DNA from: Clostridium acetobutylicum ATCC 824
Lineage (GTDB): Bacteria; Bacillota; Clostridia; Clostridiales; Clostridiaceae
Length of the DNA stretch: 64,000 nt
Direction of reading: 5' to 3'
Assembly: GCF_000008765.1 (NCBI RefSeq)
Contig: NC_001988.2
Coordinates: 62,001 to 126,000 of the forward strand
Part shown: one piece after another, positions 1 to 9,377 of the stretch
How the letters are laid out: each line of letters opens with the position of its first letter
Numbering within the stretch: the first letter of the stretch is position 1
Position numbers and translations under genes: made by a program
Notes under the pieces: model-generated
What the model saw: only the letters and a program-made list of their open reading frames with translations
The model's database searches: none
Told to the model about the DNA's origin: nothing

Positions 1-287
1 ATGCGGGAAAGAATTTCAAACCCTTATTTTTCAATGTGGCTCTAAGGATTGTAACATCAAGTGTTATGTTAATTGAATAAATAAGTGTTGATACAGTTTT
101 TGTAAAGTAATTATATGTGTGTGCTCTTGGATATGTGTTCATGTCAATAGCGTGAAAATTTGAATTCATATGATTATACCTCTATTTCCGTACAATTAAT
201 TTATAATCAAATTATAATCTCATATCGCATACTTTACCTAGCTCATAAATAATTCTGTAGTAAAGTTGTCCGTTCTATGAAAATAAG

Positions 288-337
288 AACGGTAATTTTT
301 ATATCATCTAAATTGATAACATAAAAATTACCGTTTG
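288..337 (-). terminator. Rho-independent terminator of the small HTH gene
   Basis: A perfect 15-bp inverted repeat (288-302 and 321-335) lies directly after the stop codon of the minus-strand gene at 341-616. On the minus strand it is followed by CTTATTTT. The 18-nt loop holds a second short inverted repeat. Bases 1-287 to its left show no convincing gene; only a 14-codon reading frame stops at base 45. Confidence 0.7.
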
Positions 338-340
338 CTT

Positions 341-616
341 TTATATTATTTGTTTTTCTTTTCTTATTATTCTTCTAATGCTGTACTCAGTGAGATAAAA
401 TTGTTGAGCAAGTTTTTTAACAGACACTCCTTGTTTATATCTATCAAAAATATCTCTATTCCTTTTTTCTAAAATGTCTTTTATACCGCTGTATTCTCCC
501 CAAGCTTTTTTGCTATTGCTTTTTCTAGGAATATATAGATAAATACCATCAGCATAATTCTGAATTAATTCAATAATGTTCTGTGGCAATATATTTTGTG
601 CTTTTTCATATTTCAT
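341..616 (-). CDS. Small helix-turn-helix protein, CD3324/Mor-like family
   Basis: This 91-residue protein resembles the small clostridial CD3324-type family, distantly related to Mor transcription activators. That is recognition from memory. Its N-terminal half carries the family pattern YADGIYLYIPRK at about residues 21-32. The C-terminal third (about 56-90) reads as a helix-turn-helix with the pattern KKLAQQFYLTEYSIRRII. No membrane segment or signal peptide is visible. The start ATG has an AGGAG box 7 bases upstream. It stands alone on the minus strand with its own terminator. Its target genes are unknown; a role as a small DNA-binding regulator is inferred from the HTH only. Confidence 0.75.
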   Translation of the reverse strand: MKYEKAQNILPQNIIELIQNYADGIYLYIPRKSNSKKAWGEYSGIKDILEKRNRDIFDRYKQGVSVKKLAQQFYLTEYSIRRIIRKEKQII

Positions 617-699
617 AGTGTATGCTCCTATCTACATTTAATCTGTAAATATAAAGCAAAGTCCACACAAAAATATTTTAGCCTGTACCAGTCAAAACT

Positions 700-752
700 A
701 AGCTTCGAACAAGACTTCTCTTATATTTTTATGTAGTCTTTGCACGAAGCTT
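700..752 (-). terminator. Stem-loop downstream of the 157-residue gene
   Basis: AAGCTTCG at 700-707 pairs with CGAAGCTT at 745-752, and AAGACT at 711-716 pairs with AGTCTT at 735-740, giving a long interrupted stem. On the minus strand AGTTTTGA follows. It lies about 95 bases after the stop codon of the gene at 845-1318. The tail is weak, so a structured 3' UTR is an alternative. Confidence 0.45.
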
Positions 753-844
753 TGTCTCACAATACATTCTGATACTTGTCGCATACATAGTCACCTCTTT
801 ATGTGTTTTATTGTGCTTTGATTTAAAATATTTGTTGCAGTAAT

Positions 845-1318
845 CTAAAAACCATTAGCTATAAAATTTTCCTTTAATTTATCACAAAAATCTAAAAATT
901 TAGGAGGAACTTTATCTAAATTCTTTTCTGCAAGAGCTTTTAAGTTATCAGCATATTGAATAAAGTCACCAGGATTTTTATTCTCATTGGAGCTTGAGAG
1001 AATATCTTTAGGAATAGGATGAATTCCGTTAATGTCCATTAAAACCATCATATCAGCTATCGGTCCAGTCATATCATAATATGGGCTGCAATCTACATCT
1101 TTAAACTCACTTAACGTATCATCAATAACTTTTTTTGCTCTTTGGGCAATAGTGAGATTTTTACTGCTGTCAGAAATATTTATTGTGTCTGAATTTGCAG
1201 TTTTTGTAGGTTCGTTTTTAGAATTACTTCTGCTGTTATTATTTTGTGGTGCTACTTCAGTGATATTAACAGTATTTGTTTCTCTGTTATTTATGTAATT
1301 AGTTCGCATTTTAATCAT
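845..1318 (-). CDS. Hypothetical protein, Asn/Ser-rich N-terminus
   Basis: I do not recognise this 157-residue protein. About the first 55 residues are rich in Asn, Ser and Thr, like a disordered linker. Residues from about 57 to the end look like a helical folded domain with a central segment DMTGPIADMMVLMDINGIHPIP. There is no signal peptide or membrane helix. The first ATG is chosen because GGAGG stands 8 bases before it; a second ATG three codons later is possible. It is isolated between terminators on the minus strand. Coding is supported by the ribosome binding site and uninterrupted frame; function is unknown. Confidence 0.6.
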   Translation of the reverse strand: MIKMRTNYINNRETNTVNITEVAPQNNNSRSNSKNEPTKTANSDTINISDSSKNLTIAQRAKKVIDDTLSEFKDVDCSPYYDMTGPIADMMVLMDINGIHPIPKDILSSSNENKNPGDFIQYADNLKALAEKNLDKVPPKFLDFCDKLKENFIANGF

Positions 1319-1630
1319 AAGTATACCTCCATAAGATGTAGCATAGTATTATTATCGCACTAATACCTAAATTATAAATATATTGATTTATTTGAAAATA
1401 ATAGTGTATATAAAATTATTATTTCACCTAAATAAGTTCAAAGAGCTTGTTTTCATATTCATACCTCCTTAATATAAATGCCAATGTTTTAACAACCAAA
1501 ATCCTTAGCAGTAACACTTTTAGTGTAAACTTCATAGTGTATTGTAGGTCCCAAATTTAGTTTAATCTAACTTTCTTAAAGCTATGTAACATTTTGGGGC
1601 GATACATGAGGTAAAGAAGGTAGTGTATAT
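1319..1630. other. Intergenic region upstream of mntH
   Basis: This 312-bp region separates two divergent genes and should hold both promoters. I looked for a manganese or magnesium riboswitch ahead of the NRAMP gene but could not recognise one by eye. A GAGGTAAAGAAGG purine-rich stretch near 1607-1620 is the likely ribosome binding region for mntH. Confidence 0.4.
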
Positions 1631-2926
1631 ATGGATAAGTTAAGTATACGTGAAGACAACTACAATATAAAACATAAAACAATTTCGTTAAATAGAGCTT
1701 CAAGTGTTACAAGAAATTTAAAAGGATTATTAAAGTTTTTAGGACCAGCTTTTGTTGTCAGTGTAGCCTACATTGATCCTGGTAATTTTGCTACAAACAT
1801 TAGTGGAGGTTCCAGCTTCAATTATAATCTTATATGGGTTATTCTTTGGAGTAATTTGATGGCTATATTTCTTCAAACTATGTCTGCAAAATTAGGAATT
1901 GCAACTGGCTGCAGCTTACCTGAAATGTGTGCTAAGGTTTTTTCAAAAAGAGCAAATTGGATATTTTGGATTGTTGGCGAGTTGGGTGCTATGGCAACGG
2001 ATTTGGCAGAGTTTATTGGAGGAACTTTAGGCTTGTATTTATTATTTAGAATACCAATGATTTATGCAGGACTACTTACAGGAGTTTTAACTTTTATAAT
2101 AGTTTACATGGAAAAGTATGGTCAAAAGATGGTAGAAACCATAATAGCTGCTTTAATAGCTGTAATATGTGTTGCCTATACAATAGAGTTATTTCTTGCC
2201 AGGCCAGCGTGGACACAGGTAGGAATGCATACTTTAATTCCGAGTTTACCTAATGGAGAAGCTGTTCTAATAGCGGTTGGTATGTTGGGGGCTACGGTTA
2301 TGCCGCATGTAATATACCTTCATTCCGAATTGGTTCAGCATAGAAATACAAATTCATCTGATAAAGAAAAGTTGCATCACTTAAAGATGGAGAAAATCGA
2401 TATACTTATAGCAATGAATATTGCCTTTGTTGTCAATGCGGCAATGGTAATTGTATCTGCAGCCGTATTCTTTAAGCATGGAATAAAAGTAAGTACAATA
2501 GAAGAAGCACATAGATCACTACAGCCTTTACTCGGAAATTTATCCAGTGGTGCCTTTGGAATAGCGCTTTTAGCATCAGGATTATCTTCATCCGCCGTAG
2601 GAACGATGGCAGGGCAAACTATTATGAAAGGCTTTGTTAATTTAAGCATACCTATAAATTTAAGAAGAATTATAACTATGCTTCCAGCACTAATTATCAT
2701 AGCTTTAGGTATAAATCCAATGAGAGTATTAGTTTTAAGTCAAGTTGCTTTGAGTTTTATACTTCCGTTTCCTATAATTCAAATGCTTTTAATAGCTGGG
2801 CGTAAAGATTTAATGGGAATTTTAGTTAATAAGAAATTTACTAAAATTGTAGGCTTTATAATTGCAACCATGATAATTTTGCTGAATATAATACTTTTAT
2901 ATTTAACCTTTACAGGTCAAACTTAA
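1631..2926 (+). CDS. mntH: NRAMP family divalent metal transporter
   Basis: This 431-residue polytopic membrane protein imports Mn2+ or Fe2+ with protons across the cytoplasmic membrane, as known for the NRAMP/MntH family. The two metal-site signatures are visible: DPGN at residues 49-52 in the first helix and MPH at 224-226 in the sixth. I count about eleven hydrophobic segments, and the length is normal. The first 30 residues form a hydrophilic tail. It is monocistronic and divergent from the upstream hypothetical gene. Metal preference cannot be read from the sequence; Mn2+ is the usual bacterial substrate. No MntR or Fur box was identified with confidence. Confidence 0.9.
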   Translation: MDKLSIREDNYNIKHKTISLNRASSVTRNLKGLLKFLGPAFVVSVAYIDPGNFATNISGGSSFNYNLIWVILWSNLMAIFLQTMSAKLGIATGCSLPEMCAKVFSKRANWIFWIVGELGAMATDLAEFIGGTLGLYLLFRIPMIYAGLLTGVLTFIIVYMEKYGQKMVETIIAALIAVICVAYTIELFLARPAWTQVGMHTLIPSLPNGEAVLIAVGMLGATVMPHVIYLHSELVQHRNTNSSDKEKLHHLKMEKIDILIAMNIAFVVNAAMVIVSAAVFFKHGIKVSTIEEAHRSLQPLLGNLSSGAFGIALLASGLSSSAVGTMAGQTIMKGFVNLSIPINLRRIITMLPALIIIALGINPMRVLVLSQVALSFILPFPIIQMLLIAGRKDLMGILVNKKFTKIVGFIIATMIILLNIILLYLTFTGQT

Positions 2927-3225
2927 GGTTTAAAAGGTTTTATTGTAATCAGGATATAGCAAAGATTCAAATTCTATTTTCCGTATAAATCATTGCCGTA
3001 TCCTGTTAAAGGTTTAATACTATAGTATATTAAGTTTTTATATAAATTATTACTAAAATATAATTATTTAAAAATTGAAGCACTTTGTGATTATACTAGT
3101 GCTTTTATTTGTGCTGTGCTAATTGGCCTTATTTCACATATTTAAAGTTGTTTTGAAAATGTTGATTCCAGTAACAGCAGACTAAATAAACTTATGAATC
3201 TAACAGCTAATGCATTAAAAAATTT

Positions 3226-3259
3226 AAAATAAAACAGGAGTTTACTTTTCTAACTCCTG
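3226..3259 (-). terminator. Terminator after the class I aldolase
   Basis: CAGGAGTT at 3235-3242 pairs with AACTCCTG at 3252-3259. On the minus strand the stem is followed by TTTTATTTT, so it terminates the aldolase transcript. The rest of the 2927-3299 gap holds no recognisable gene. Confidence 0.7.
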
Positions 3260-3299
3260 CATGTAAAAATTGTTTTTCATCTTTAAAACTTGATTTTAG

Positions 3300-4187
3300 C
3301 TACGTTATTGATGCTTCATAAATCTCTTTAATGGAGTTTGATAGTGTTTCATTGAATTCTTCGTCTGTTTGATCAATACTTAAGTTCTCAGATAGCGCCC
3401 TTGAAAAGCTAGCAATTAAACCATTATTACGGGACAACCTTTCGTTAGCTTCAGATTGACTATAGCCTCCAGACAAAGCTACAATTCTAACAACATGTGG
3501 GTCCTTCATTAAATCGCTATAAAAATTATCCTTAGTTGGTATTGAAAGTTTAAGCATTACTTTCGTCTCTTTATCAAGATCTGATAAGTGTTTTGAAATT
3601 TCAAGCTTTAAAAGTTCCTCTGATTTTTCCTTATCAGTGCTTTTAATATCAACCTCTGGTTCAATGATTGGAACTAAACCTTGATTAGCGATTTTATCTG
3701 CTAATTCAAACTGCTGATCAACAACCATTTTAATACCTTTAGAATTAGCCTCCTTGATAAATGAACGCATTTTTGTTCCAAATATATTTTTTTCTATGGC
3801 GGCTTTTAAAAGTTCATCTAAATTAGTTATTGGCTTCATAAGCTGCACACCATTTTCTAGTTCACTCAATCCTTTATCGATTTTTAAAAAGGGTACAATA
3901 TTCTTTTCATTCCAGAGATAATCAGCCGTGTATTTATGATCAATAGTTCTATACATTGTATTTTCAAATAATATAGCTCCCAAAATATATTTTGAATTGA
4001 AGGCTGTACTTTTTATGATACGTTTTCTCATCTCATGAACTAAGTTAAACATCTCTTCATCATTAGAATAACTATTTTCCTTAATTCCATATTGAAGTAA
4101 TGCTTTTGGAGTACTGCCGCCACTTTGGTCTAGTGCAGCAATAAACCCTTTATCTTTACTTATACGATTCATTTGAGTTTCATTCAT
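3300..4187 (-). CDS. Class I fructose-1,6-bisphosphate aldolase
   Basis: This 295-residue cytoplasmic protein should cleave fructose 1,6-bisphosphate to two triose phosphates through a lysine Schiff base. Family signatures visible are FIAALDQSGGSTPKAL near the N-terminus (about residues 15-30), the region with VVDQQFELADKIANQGLVPIIEPEVD (about 155-180, only partly quoted here by function), and MLKLSIPTK (about 210-218), whose Lys is the likely Schiff-base residue. Length fits the class I bacterial type rather than the zinc class II type. It is monocistronic with its own terminator and an AAGGAG box before the ATG. It is presumably a second aldolase besides a chromosomal class II enzyme. Confidence 0.88.
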   Translation of the reverse strand: MNETQMNRISKDKGFIAALDQSGGSTPKALLQYGIKENSYSNDEEMFNLVHEMRKRIIKSTAFNSKYILGAILFENTMYRTIDHKYTADYLWNEKNIVPFLKIDKGLSELENGVQLMKPITNLDELLKAAIEKNIFGTKMRSFIKEANSKGIKMVVDQQFELADKIANQGLVPIIEPEVDIKSTDKEKSEELLKLEISKHLSDLDKETKVMLKLSIPTKDNFYSDLMKDPHVVRIVALSGGYSQSEANERLSRNNGLIASFSRALSENLSIDQTDEEFNETLSNSIKEIYEASIT

Positions 4188-4594
4188 TACACCTTACTCC
4201 TTCCTTTTTAGAGCTGCATTTTATTTTTACAATATATAGTATAAGCAATGCGCAAACATTTAATTTATGAAATTATATTTAAGTTTTATTGGAATGAAAT
4301 TAGGGCTATAAGTAAAAGAGTTTGATAAAGCTCCATAATTAATAACAATTTGTGATTATAAGAAAATATTGTATATATATGGGCCTTACTAAAATTGTAA
4401 TAAATGATACTTACATGGTATACTAATTTTATAATATTTGCTAATAATTAGGCGTTTTACGATATATAATATTAAAAATTATTAATTAACTTAGTGATTT
4501 CAAATTATGAGTAAGCTTATTCGTGCATTAATTATTATTAATGTCGGCGTGGGTAAGTACTCTCAAGCAAATGAAAAAATAAGGAGGATCTATA
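4188..4594. other. Divergent promoter region, aldolase / M6 protease
   Basis: This 407-bp AT-rich region lies between two divergent genes and must hold both promoters. I see no gene, repeat or recognised operator. An AAGGAGGATC box at 4581-4590 sets the protease start. Confidence 0.4.
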
Positions 4595-6667
4595 ATGGCA
4601 AAAATAATTAAACACTTAATAAATACCACAATAGCGGCTGCAATAGTTTTGACCATAGGTACTGGAGTACATGCAGCGCCAATTTATAACCAAAAGCATG
4701 AACTAGTACAACCAGACGGAAGTAAGGTAGAAGTTAAGATTACTGGAGACGAGTATTATCAACAAATCGAAAGTATGGATGGATATACTTTATGTAGAGA
4801 TAAGAATGGATGGATTTGCTATGCACAGTTAAATGGAGATAAAACTGACTATATTTCAACAGGAGCTGTGTATAAGGATAATACACTAAACGATATGAAG
4901 CTTTCAATTAAATCTGATAATACAGCAGGAATTAAAAATAAGCTTCAAAAGCATTTAGAAATAAAAAAGGATGCCATAGAAAAGAAAGCTGATGCGGTAA
5001 GACAAAAACTTCACGCAATGGACTATAGTCCTAAAGAAATAAAGAAAAACAGCAATAACATTAATGGATTGTTAGAATCTAAAGTTAAAGCATCTAACAT
5101 AAGCAATGTAAATGGACTAGCTGTTTTAGTAGATTTCCCTGATAAAAAAAGCGATATACCAAAAGCTGATATAGAAAACTTTTTTAACGGAGTAAATTAC
5201 ACAGGGTATGGTAACAACGGTTCAATAAGAGATTTCTACTATGACGTATCTGGCGGAAAGCTTACTTATACAAACAGTGTAATTGGATTTTATACAGCAA
5301 AACATCCTAAATTTTATTATGATGATATAAATGAGACTACAGGATCATATGCAAAAGCTGATGAACTTGCAGATGAAGTCTTTGATTGGTTAAAAGCTTC
5401 TGGATTTGATGCTTCAAAAATAACAACTGATTCAAATGGATATGCAAAGGCAGTTAATATTCTTTATGCAGGGACAGCTGATGCAGGTTGGGCAAAAGGA
5501 TTATGGCCCCATCAAGCTTGGTATGGCGGTTCTGATAGTATGAATGGCGTTAAGATACAAAAATACGAGATGTCTGATATAGAAAACGACTTGTCTATAT
5601 ATACAATATGTCATGAAAGTGGACATATGATTTATGGATATCCAGATCTTTATGATTATGATGGAGATTCAGAGGGAACTGGAGGATACAGCTTAATGAG
5701 TGGAAGCAGTGATTATAAGAATCCTGTACCACCAGATCCATATTGCAGAAATGTTATATCTGGATGGAATGCACCAATAAGTATGAATTCCTATGGAAGT
5801 GGAACTAAATTTGATGCTGTAGCTAATGCTAATGGAAATCAGTACTCATATAGATGGTCAAGCAGTAATCCAAAGGAATATTATTTAGTGGAGAACATTG
5901 AGAAAACCGGTAGATATGCTGGTGTTCCAGATTCAGGACTAGCTGTTTGGCATGTAGATGAAGCTGGAGATAATTCTAAGAATAATATGACATCAAATAG
6001 CCATTATTTAGTGTCTCTTGAGCAGGCTGATGGAAGGTTTGATTTAGAGAAGAATGTAAATGGAGGAGACACAGGAGATTTATTTAGAGCAGGTTACAGA
6101 GATGCCTTTGGAGATAATACTTTTCCAAATTCTAAATGGTGGAATGGAACAGCTTCAGGATTAAATATATCTCAAATTAGCGGTTTGGGAAGTGACATGA
6201 CCTTTGTTCAATCAGGCTTAGTTATAAACAATCCATATACGAATATAGCAGGACAAGCTACTGCATCAACTTCATATGTGTCTGACTGGGAGAGCATAAG
6301 CGCCTTAAATGATGGAAAAGATCCTACAAGCTCAAATGACAGAAGTGGTGCTGTGTATGGAAATTGGCCAAAAACAGGATCTCAGTGGATAGAGTATCAA
6401 TTTAATAAACCATTTACTATATCAAGTTGTGATGTTTATTGGTTTAAAGATGGACAAGGAATAGATGTACCAGCTTCATATACAATATTATATTGGGATG
6501 GCAGTGCTTGGCAGTATGTTAAAAATCCCAAGGGCTTAGGAACAGCTATTAATAAATATAACACAACTACTTTTACTCCAGTAACAACAAATGCTATTGC
6601 AATACAAATGGAGTCAAACGGTAATTACTCAACAGGTATACTTGAGTGGAAGGTGTTTGGTAAATAA
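4595..6667 (+). CDS. Secreted M6-family metalloprotease with C-terminal discoidin-like domain
   Basis: This 690-residue exported protease resembles the M6 (immune inhibitor A) family. A signal peptide covers about residues 1-28 and ends at VHAA. The zinc site HESGH is at 340-344, followed by YGYPDLYDYDG, which is the M6 extension, and a downstream GYSLMSG segment. The region from about 30 to 150 is a propeptide-like segment rich in Lys. About residues 545-690 read as an F5/8 type C (galactose-binding-like) domain, with DWESISALNDGKDPTSSND and a terminal ILEWKVFG typical of that fold. It is monocistronic with a strong terminator. The likely role is extracellular protein degradation; substrates are unknown. 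Confidence 0.88.
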   Translation: MAKIIKHLINTTIAAAIVLTIGTGVHAAPIYNQKHELVQPDGSKVEVKITGDEYYQQIESMDGYTLCRDKNGWICYAQLNGDKTDYISTGAVYKDNTLNDMKLSIKSDNTAGIKNKLQKHLEIKKDAIEKKADAVRQKLHAMDYSPKEIKKNSNNINGLLESKVKASNISNVNGLAVLVDFPDKKSDIPKADIENFFNGVNYTGYGNNGSIRDFYYDVSGGKLTYTNSVIGFYTAKHPKFYYDDINETTGSYAKADELADEVFDWLKASGFDASKITTDSNGYAKAVNILYAGTADAGWAKGLWPHQAWYGGSDSMNGVKIQKYEMSDIENDLSIYTICHESGHMIYGYPDLYDYDGDSEGTGGYSLMSGSSDYKNPVPPDPYCRNVISGWNAPISMNSYGSGTKFDAVANANGNQYSYRWSSSNPKEYYLVENIEKTGRYAGVPDSGLAVWHVDEAGDNSKNNMTSNSHYLVSLEQADGRFDLEKNVNGGDTGDLFRAGYRDAFGDNTFPNSKWWNGTASGLNISQISGLGSDMTFVQSGLVINNPYTNIAGQATASTSYVSDWESISALNDGKDPTSSNDRSGAVYGNWPKTGSQWIEYQFNKPFTISSCDVYWFKDGQGIDVPASYTILYWDGSAWQYVKNPKGLGTAINKYNTTTFTPVTTNAIAIQMESNGNYSTGILEWKVFGK

Positions 6668-6684
6668 CGTTAAATACAATAATA

Positions 6685-6724
6685 AAAGATGATTTCTATA
6701 TTTGTGTAGAAGTCATCTTTTTTA
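6685..6724 (+). terminator. Terminator of the M6 protease gene
   Basis: AAGATGATTTCTA pairs with TAGAAGTCATCTT (one mismatch) and is followed by TTTTTTAAT, 18 bases after the protease stop codon. Confidence 0.85.
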
Positions 6725-7316
6725 ATATTATTGATAGCTATGATTTTTCCTTAAGTAGTAATAATTGTATAGTAGAAAAGTTATTTCTACTATGTTTGTT
6801 AAAATACTAACTTAACAATGGGATATACATAATTGCGTATAAATTTAACTAATTAGGAATAAAATATTGTAATAATGATTATCAAGATTTTAAAAAAAAT
6901 AACGAAACAATATTCAGTACAAGTTTTAATACAATTGGTGTTATAACCCTTGAGTTTAAGCATTTTTAAACATTATAAAATTTATCAAAAAATACATTGA
7001 ATGTGAGCAATCACGTCAGAATATTTTCAGATATATAAAATTTTAATTGAAACATTAAATAAAACGTGTTATGATACCAATGAGGGTAAGGTAACGTTTT
7101 CTTAACTATAAATTTCCAATTTGTTAACAAAAATATTGTTTCCAAAATAGCTTAATAAGGGAAAAGGGAGGATTGTTCGATGTAATAATTGCAGATATAA
7201 ATTTTTTTTTCACTTATTAATGAAAACGTATTAATTTTGGCATTTGATATAATTTTTAACAAAAATAAAGATAAACTGCAAATATTTGGGGTGTATATTT
7301 CTTTGGAAGGAAGAGA
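6725..7316. other. Long AT-rich leader region upstream of the mannose PTS operon
   Basis: The protease terminator and manX are separated by more than 800 bp, of which this part shows no clear gene. It contains runs of T and A, a cre-like motif at 7221-7234, and GAGGGTAAGGTAACGTTTTC near 7081-7100. I searched for the -24/-12 sigma-54 signature (GG, ten bases, GC), because many mannose-class PTS operons use sigma-54, and found no match. The promoter of manXYZ is therefore unassigned. Confidence 0.35.
7221..7234 (+). promoter_or_regulatory. cre-like site (CcpA) upstream of manX
   Basis: TGAAAACGTATTAA agrees with the cre consensus TGWAANCGNTNWCA at 12 of 14 positions. It lies about 310 bp before manX. 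Catabolite control of a sugar PTS is plausible, but a 12/14 match is expected fairly often in AT-rich DNA. Confidence 0.25.
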
Positions 7317-7442
7317 ATGCTAGTAAACCGTATTTCTCCTTATAAGAAATACTCTAAGATATTTTTAAAGTTAAAAGAACGTGACATTGAATTAGAAATT
7401 TCAAAAGTTCCAGGGGGTCGAAAAAATAATCTTTTTAGTTGA
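7317..7442 (+). CDS. Possible 41-residue leader ORF before manX
   Basis: A short frame begins at ATG 7317, preceded by GGAAGGAAGAG, a good ribosome binding site, and ends at TGA 7440-7442. The product is basic (about eleven Lys/Arg in 41 residues) with a pattern KIFLKLKERDIELEISKVPGG in its second half. I recognise no family. It could be a real small protein, a translated leader that affects manX expression, or the remnant of a regulator gene. Support is only the binding site and the uninterrupted frame. Confidence 0.3.
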   Translation: MLVNRISPYKKYSKIFLKLKERDIELEISKVPGGRKNNLFS

Positions 7443-7540
7443 TTCAGAAAGAAATTCACAATAATTAATTTTGGTTACAGGTTTTCCAGAACTTTTTTAT
7501 AAATTTTTCTGTAACAAATAAAAAAATAGGAGGTATAAAG

Positions 7541-8518
7541 ATGGTAGGAATTATTCTTGCTAGTCACGGAGAATTTGCTAAGGGTATCTTGCAATCGGGT
7601 GCGATGATTTTTGGAGACCAAGAGAATGTGCAAGCGGTTACATTAATGCCTAGTGAAGGCCCTGATGATGTTAAAGCAAAAATGAAAGACGCAATTGCAT
7701 CCTTTGACAACCAGGATGAGGTTTTATTCTTAGTTGATCTTTGGGGTGGTACACCATTCAACCAGGCTAATAGTCTATTTGAAGAACATAAAGATAAATG
7801 GGCAATCGTAGCTGGTATGAATCTACCAATGGTAATTGAAGCTTATGGTGCACGTCTTTCAATGGAATCTGCACATGAGATTGCAGCTAGCATTATAAGC
7901 ACAGCTAAAGAAGGAGTTAAAGTTAAGCCTGAAGAATTAGAACCAGAAGATGCTGGTAAAGCTTCTCAGGGTTCTGCAAAGCAATCTAATACAGGTGCAC
8001 CTGGATCATTCGAATATGTTTTAGCTCGTATTGATTCTCGTTTACTTCATGGTCAAGTAGCAACTGCTTGGACAAAAGCTATGCAACCTACAAGAATTAT
8101 TGTAGTATCAGATGCAGTAGCTAAAGACGAGCTTCGTAAGAAATTGATTCAACAAGCTGCTCCTCCAGGAGTTAAAGCACATGTTGTACCAATTAATCAC
8201 ATGATTAAACTTGCAAAAGACGATCAACACTTTGGAGGACAACGTGCAATGCTTCTTTTTGAGAATCCAGAAGATGTACTAAGAGTAGTAGAAGGTGGCG
8301 TACCTCTTAAAACAATCAATGTTGGTTCTATGGCTCACTCTACTGGTAAGGTTCAACCAAATAAAGTACTTGCTTTCAATCAAGAAGATATTGATACCTT
8401 CAATAAGCTTAAACAATCTGGGTTAACTTTTGATGTCCGTAAGGTTCCAAATGATTCAAAAGGAAATATGGACGAAATAATTAAAAAGGCCCAAGACGAA
8501 CTAAATAAACAAAAATAA
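7541..8518 (+). CDS. manX: PTS mannose-family transporter subunit IIAB
   Basis: This 325-residue cytoplasmic phosphocarrier has two domains. The EIIA domain (about 1-130) has the phosphorylation motif ASHGEFA with His9, and the conserved DLWGGTPFNQ at 66-75. A Gly/Ser/Gln-rich linker (about 135-156) joins it to the EIIB domain (about 157-325), with ARIDSRLLHGQV and the second phospho-His at 170. It receives phosphate from HPr on His9, passes it to His170 and then to the sugar entering through ManY/ManZ. AGGAGG precedes the ATG. It is the first gene of manX-manY-manZ(-manO). Substrate is probably mannose, glucose or a related hexose; the sequence does not decide. Confidence 0.93.
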   Translation: MVGIILASHGEFAKGILQSGAMIFGDQENVQAVTLMPSEGPDDVKAKMKDAIASFDNQDEVLFLVDLWGGTPFNQANSLFEEHKDKWAIVAGMNLPMVIEAYGARLSMESAHEIAASIISTAKEGVKVKPEELEPEDAGKASQGSAKQSNTGAPGSFEYVLARIDSRLLHGQVATAWTKAMQPTRIIVVSDAVAKDELRKKLIQQAAPPGVKAHVVPINHMIKLAKDDQHFGGQRAMLLFENPEDVLRVVEGGVPLKTINVGSMAHSTGKVQPNKVLAFNQEDIDTFNKLKQSGLTFDVRKVPNDSKGNMDEIIKKAQDELNKQK

Positions 8519-8551
8519 TCTAACTATGTATATAGTAAAGGAGGATTAACC

Positions 8552-9358
8552 GTGACTCTAAATATAATTCAAATGGGATTAGTAGTTATTGTAGCGTTTC
8601 TAGCTGGTATGGAAGGTATATTGGACGAATTCCATTTCCATCAACCAGTAATTGCTTGTACTTTAATCGGATTAGTTACAGGTAACTTAGTACCTTGCTT
8701 AATATTAGGTGGTACTCTTCAAATGATTGCCTTAGGTTGGGCAAATATAGGTGCTGCTGTAGCGCCTGATGCAGCTTTAGCATCTGTTGCATCCGCAATT
8801 ATTTTAGTTCTTGGAGGACAAGGAAAAGCAGGAGTTTCTTCAGCTATTGCTATTGCTGTTCCACTAGCAGTTGCAGGGCTATTATTACAAACTATTTGTC
8901 GTACAATTGGTATAATCATTATACATCGTATGGATGCTGCTGCTGAAGAAGGAAATATAAGAAAAATTGAAATGTGGCATATTATTGCTATTTGCATGCA
9001 GGGTGTACGTATTGCAATTCCAGCAGCTTTGATTTTAGCAATTGGTGCTGGTCCTATTCGTTCATTACTTCAAGCTATGCCTCTTTGGTTGACAGATGGT
9101 TTAGCAATAGGTGGTGGAATGGTTGTAGCTGTTGGTTATGCAATGGTAATCAATATGATGGCTACAAAAGAAGTATGGCCATTCTTCGCAATTGGTTTTG
9201 TGTTAGCAACAGTTTCACAAATTACACTTATCGGACTAGGTGCAATTGGTTTAGCTTTAGCTCTTCTTTACTTATCGCTTTCTAAACAAGGCGGCTCAGG
9301 TAAGGGTGGTGGATCAAATACTGGTGATCCATTGGGCGATATTATCGATAGATACTAA
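8552..9358 (+). CDS. manY: PTS mannose-family transporter subunit IIC
   Basis: This 268-residue integral membrane subunit forms the sugar channel together with ManZ. It starts with GTG at 8552, chosen because AAAGGAGG lies 8 bases upstream and no in-frame ATG fits. The segment GMEGILDEFHFHQPVIACTLIGLVTG (about residues 20-45, described by position) and the Ala/Ile-rich helices after it are typical of EIIC-Man. The tail after about 245 is Gly/Ser rich and hydrophilic. It is 33 bases after manX and 19 bases before manZ, so the three genes are one operon. A large reading frame within it (8974-9285) is only an overlapping shadow. Confidence 0.92.
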   Translation: MTLNIIQMGLVVIVAFLAGMEGILDEFHFHQPVIACTLIGLVTGNLVPCLILGGTLQMIALGWANIGAAVAPDAALASVASAIILVLGGQGKAGVSSAIAIAVPLAVAGLLLQTICRTIGIIIIHRMDAAAEEGNIRKIEMWHIIAICMQGVRIAIPAALILAIGAGPIRSLLQAMPLWLTDGLAIGGGMVVAVGYAMVINMMATKEVWPFFAIGFVLATVSQITLIGLGAIGLALALLYLSLSKQGGSGKGGGSNTGDPLGDIIDRY

Positions 9359-9377
9359 GAAAGGAGAGAACACGAAA

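Noticed and set aside
1460-1630. Metal-sensing riboswitch before mntH
   Set aside because: No recognisable conserved core of the manganese or magnesium classes; a covariance-model search would be needed.
7000-7540. Sigma-54 promoter for manXYZ
   Set aside because: No GG-N10-GC element found; the nearest candidate (TTGGAAGG...GAATGC at 7303-7320) has a spacing of 12.
8719-9285. Open frames of about 100 codons overlapping manY on both strands
   Set aside because: They lie within a well-supported EIIC gene, have no family features and no ribosome binding site.
9306-9377. Upstream extension of manZ
   Set aside because: It overlaps manY and lacks a binding site; the family N-terminus begins at 9378.
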